Assembly (NCBI GenBank): GCA_947440875.1 | Contig: CANETG010000051.1 | Coordinates: 1 to 12,878, forward strand | Direction of reading: 5' to 3' | Source of the DNA: Bacteriovoracaceae bacterium | Lineage (GTDB): Bacteria; Bdellovibrionota; Bacteriovoracia; Bacteriovoracales; Bacteriovoracaceae | DNA: 12,878 nucleotides | In this document: piece by piece, positions 12,537-12,878 of the stretch | Numbering within the stretch: position 1 is the first letter of the stretch | Layout of the letters: each line of letters starts with the position of its first letter | Position numbers and translations under genes: made by a program | The notes under the pieces: model-generated | Told to the model about the DNA's origin: nothing | What the model saw: only the letters and a program-made list of their open reading frames with translations | Databases searched by the model: none

Positions 12537-12878
12537 TCAGAATTCGCAAATCGAAGGAATAAATCGTTCGTTAAGATCAATCAGGTCAACCGATAGCGGT
12601 GGAAACTTCACGTACTTTCCATTTTTTTTCCCACGACCAGCGCGCAGATCAACGTCGCACGATTTGTGATCGTGAGGATCAAGCTTATCGGACCAATCGC
12701 GAATGATTCCCGTCAGAAGGTAGCGACCATTTTTCCAAGAAATTTTCCACGTGATGACTTCGCTGTCGCGGCCAGAACCCGAAGAATCGACGGTCAGTAA
12801 GAACGAATGATCTTTCCTCAGTCTTAGAGTCGCACCTGGTCTGGCCCTTCTTGGGACTAAACTTTTATTTGAGAACAG
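12537..12878 (-). CDS. Unknown protein, C-terminal 113 residues (5' end outside)
   Basis: The minus-strand frame is open from the right window edge to TGA at 12537-12539, giving 113 codons with no start inside the visible part that is clearly preferred. The sequence has beta-like segments (SFLLTVDSSGSG, EVITWKISWKNGRYLLTGII), a charged His/Asp-rich stretch (DKLDPHDHKSCDVDL) and a basic RAGRGKKNGK patch, and ends in RFIPSICEF. I do not recognise a family. Codon use and the length of the open frame support a real gene. It lies just upstream of dedA (27 bp). The two Cys could pair if the protein is exported, but the N-terminus is not visible. Confidence 0.65.
   Translation of the reverse strand: MFSNKSLVPRRARPGATLRLRKDHSFLLTVDSSGSGRDSEVITWKISWKNGRYLLTGIIRDWSDKLDPHDHKSCDVDLRAGRGKKNGKYVKFPPLSVDLIDLNERFIPSICEF

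Noticed and set aside
1..12878. CRISPR arrays, insertion sequences, tRNA or rRNA genes
   Set aside because: I looked on both strands and saw no regularly spaced repeats, transposase motifs, terminal inverted repeats with target duplications, or tRNA/rRNA signatures.

Overview
The window comes from a Gram-negative bacterium with an outer membrane. The signs are several lipoprotein signal peptides, an outer-membrane beta-barrel ending in an aromatic residue, a DedA protein and FecR/LPP20/LpoB-type envelope proteins. The mix (LpoB plus two LPP20-like lipoproteins, a free periplasmic FecR protein paired with a TPR-barrel, a large Cys-rich lipoprotein and a secreted transglutaminase-like protein) suggests the Bdellovibrionota (Bdellovibrio/Bacteriovorax-like). 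That placement is an inference from gene content; there is no rRNA or other phylogenetic marker here. No tRNA, rRNA, CRISPR array, insertion sequence or phage gene is visible.

Layout. (1) 1-2113, minus strand: a tight three-gene lipoprotein operon, LPP20 -> LPP20-like -> LpoB-like (the last cut by the window edge), driven by a promoter that seems to give a nearly leaderless mRNA. (2) 2252-2510, plus: an iron/manganese superoxide dismutase gene broken by an internal deletion; the N-terminal third is joined out of frame to the last ~13 codons. (3) 2526-4652, plus: a PhoB/PhoR-like two-component pair with overlapping genes, preceded by an 11-bp-phased direct repeat that looks like a response-regulator site. 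(4) 4617-7613, minus: a FecR-domain periplasmic protein followed by a TPR plus beta-barrel outer-membrane protein, with a clear sigma70-type promoter; the barrel gene overlaps the kinase gene tail to tail by 36 bp. (5) 7614-8022: a 409-bp non-coding region with several inverted repeats. (6) 8023-11336, plus: a large Cys-rich lipoprotein of unknown function and a secreted transglutaminase-elicitor-like protein; in both, the Shine-Dalgarno sequence lies in a potential hairpin. (7) 11344-12878, minus: a small exported four-Cys protein, then dedA and, upstream of it, the 3' end of an unknown gene that enters from the right edge.

Most genes point to the cell envelope: peptidoglycan-synthase activator-like lipoproteins, envelope signalling, an outer-membrane barrel with a periplasmic partner, secreted or surface proteins, and a lipid-carrier transporter. 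The most solid unexpected observation is the sod deletion remnant. The most system-like pairs are FecR/TPR-barrel and Cys-rich lipoprotein/transglutaminase.
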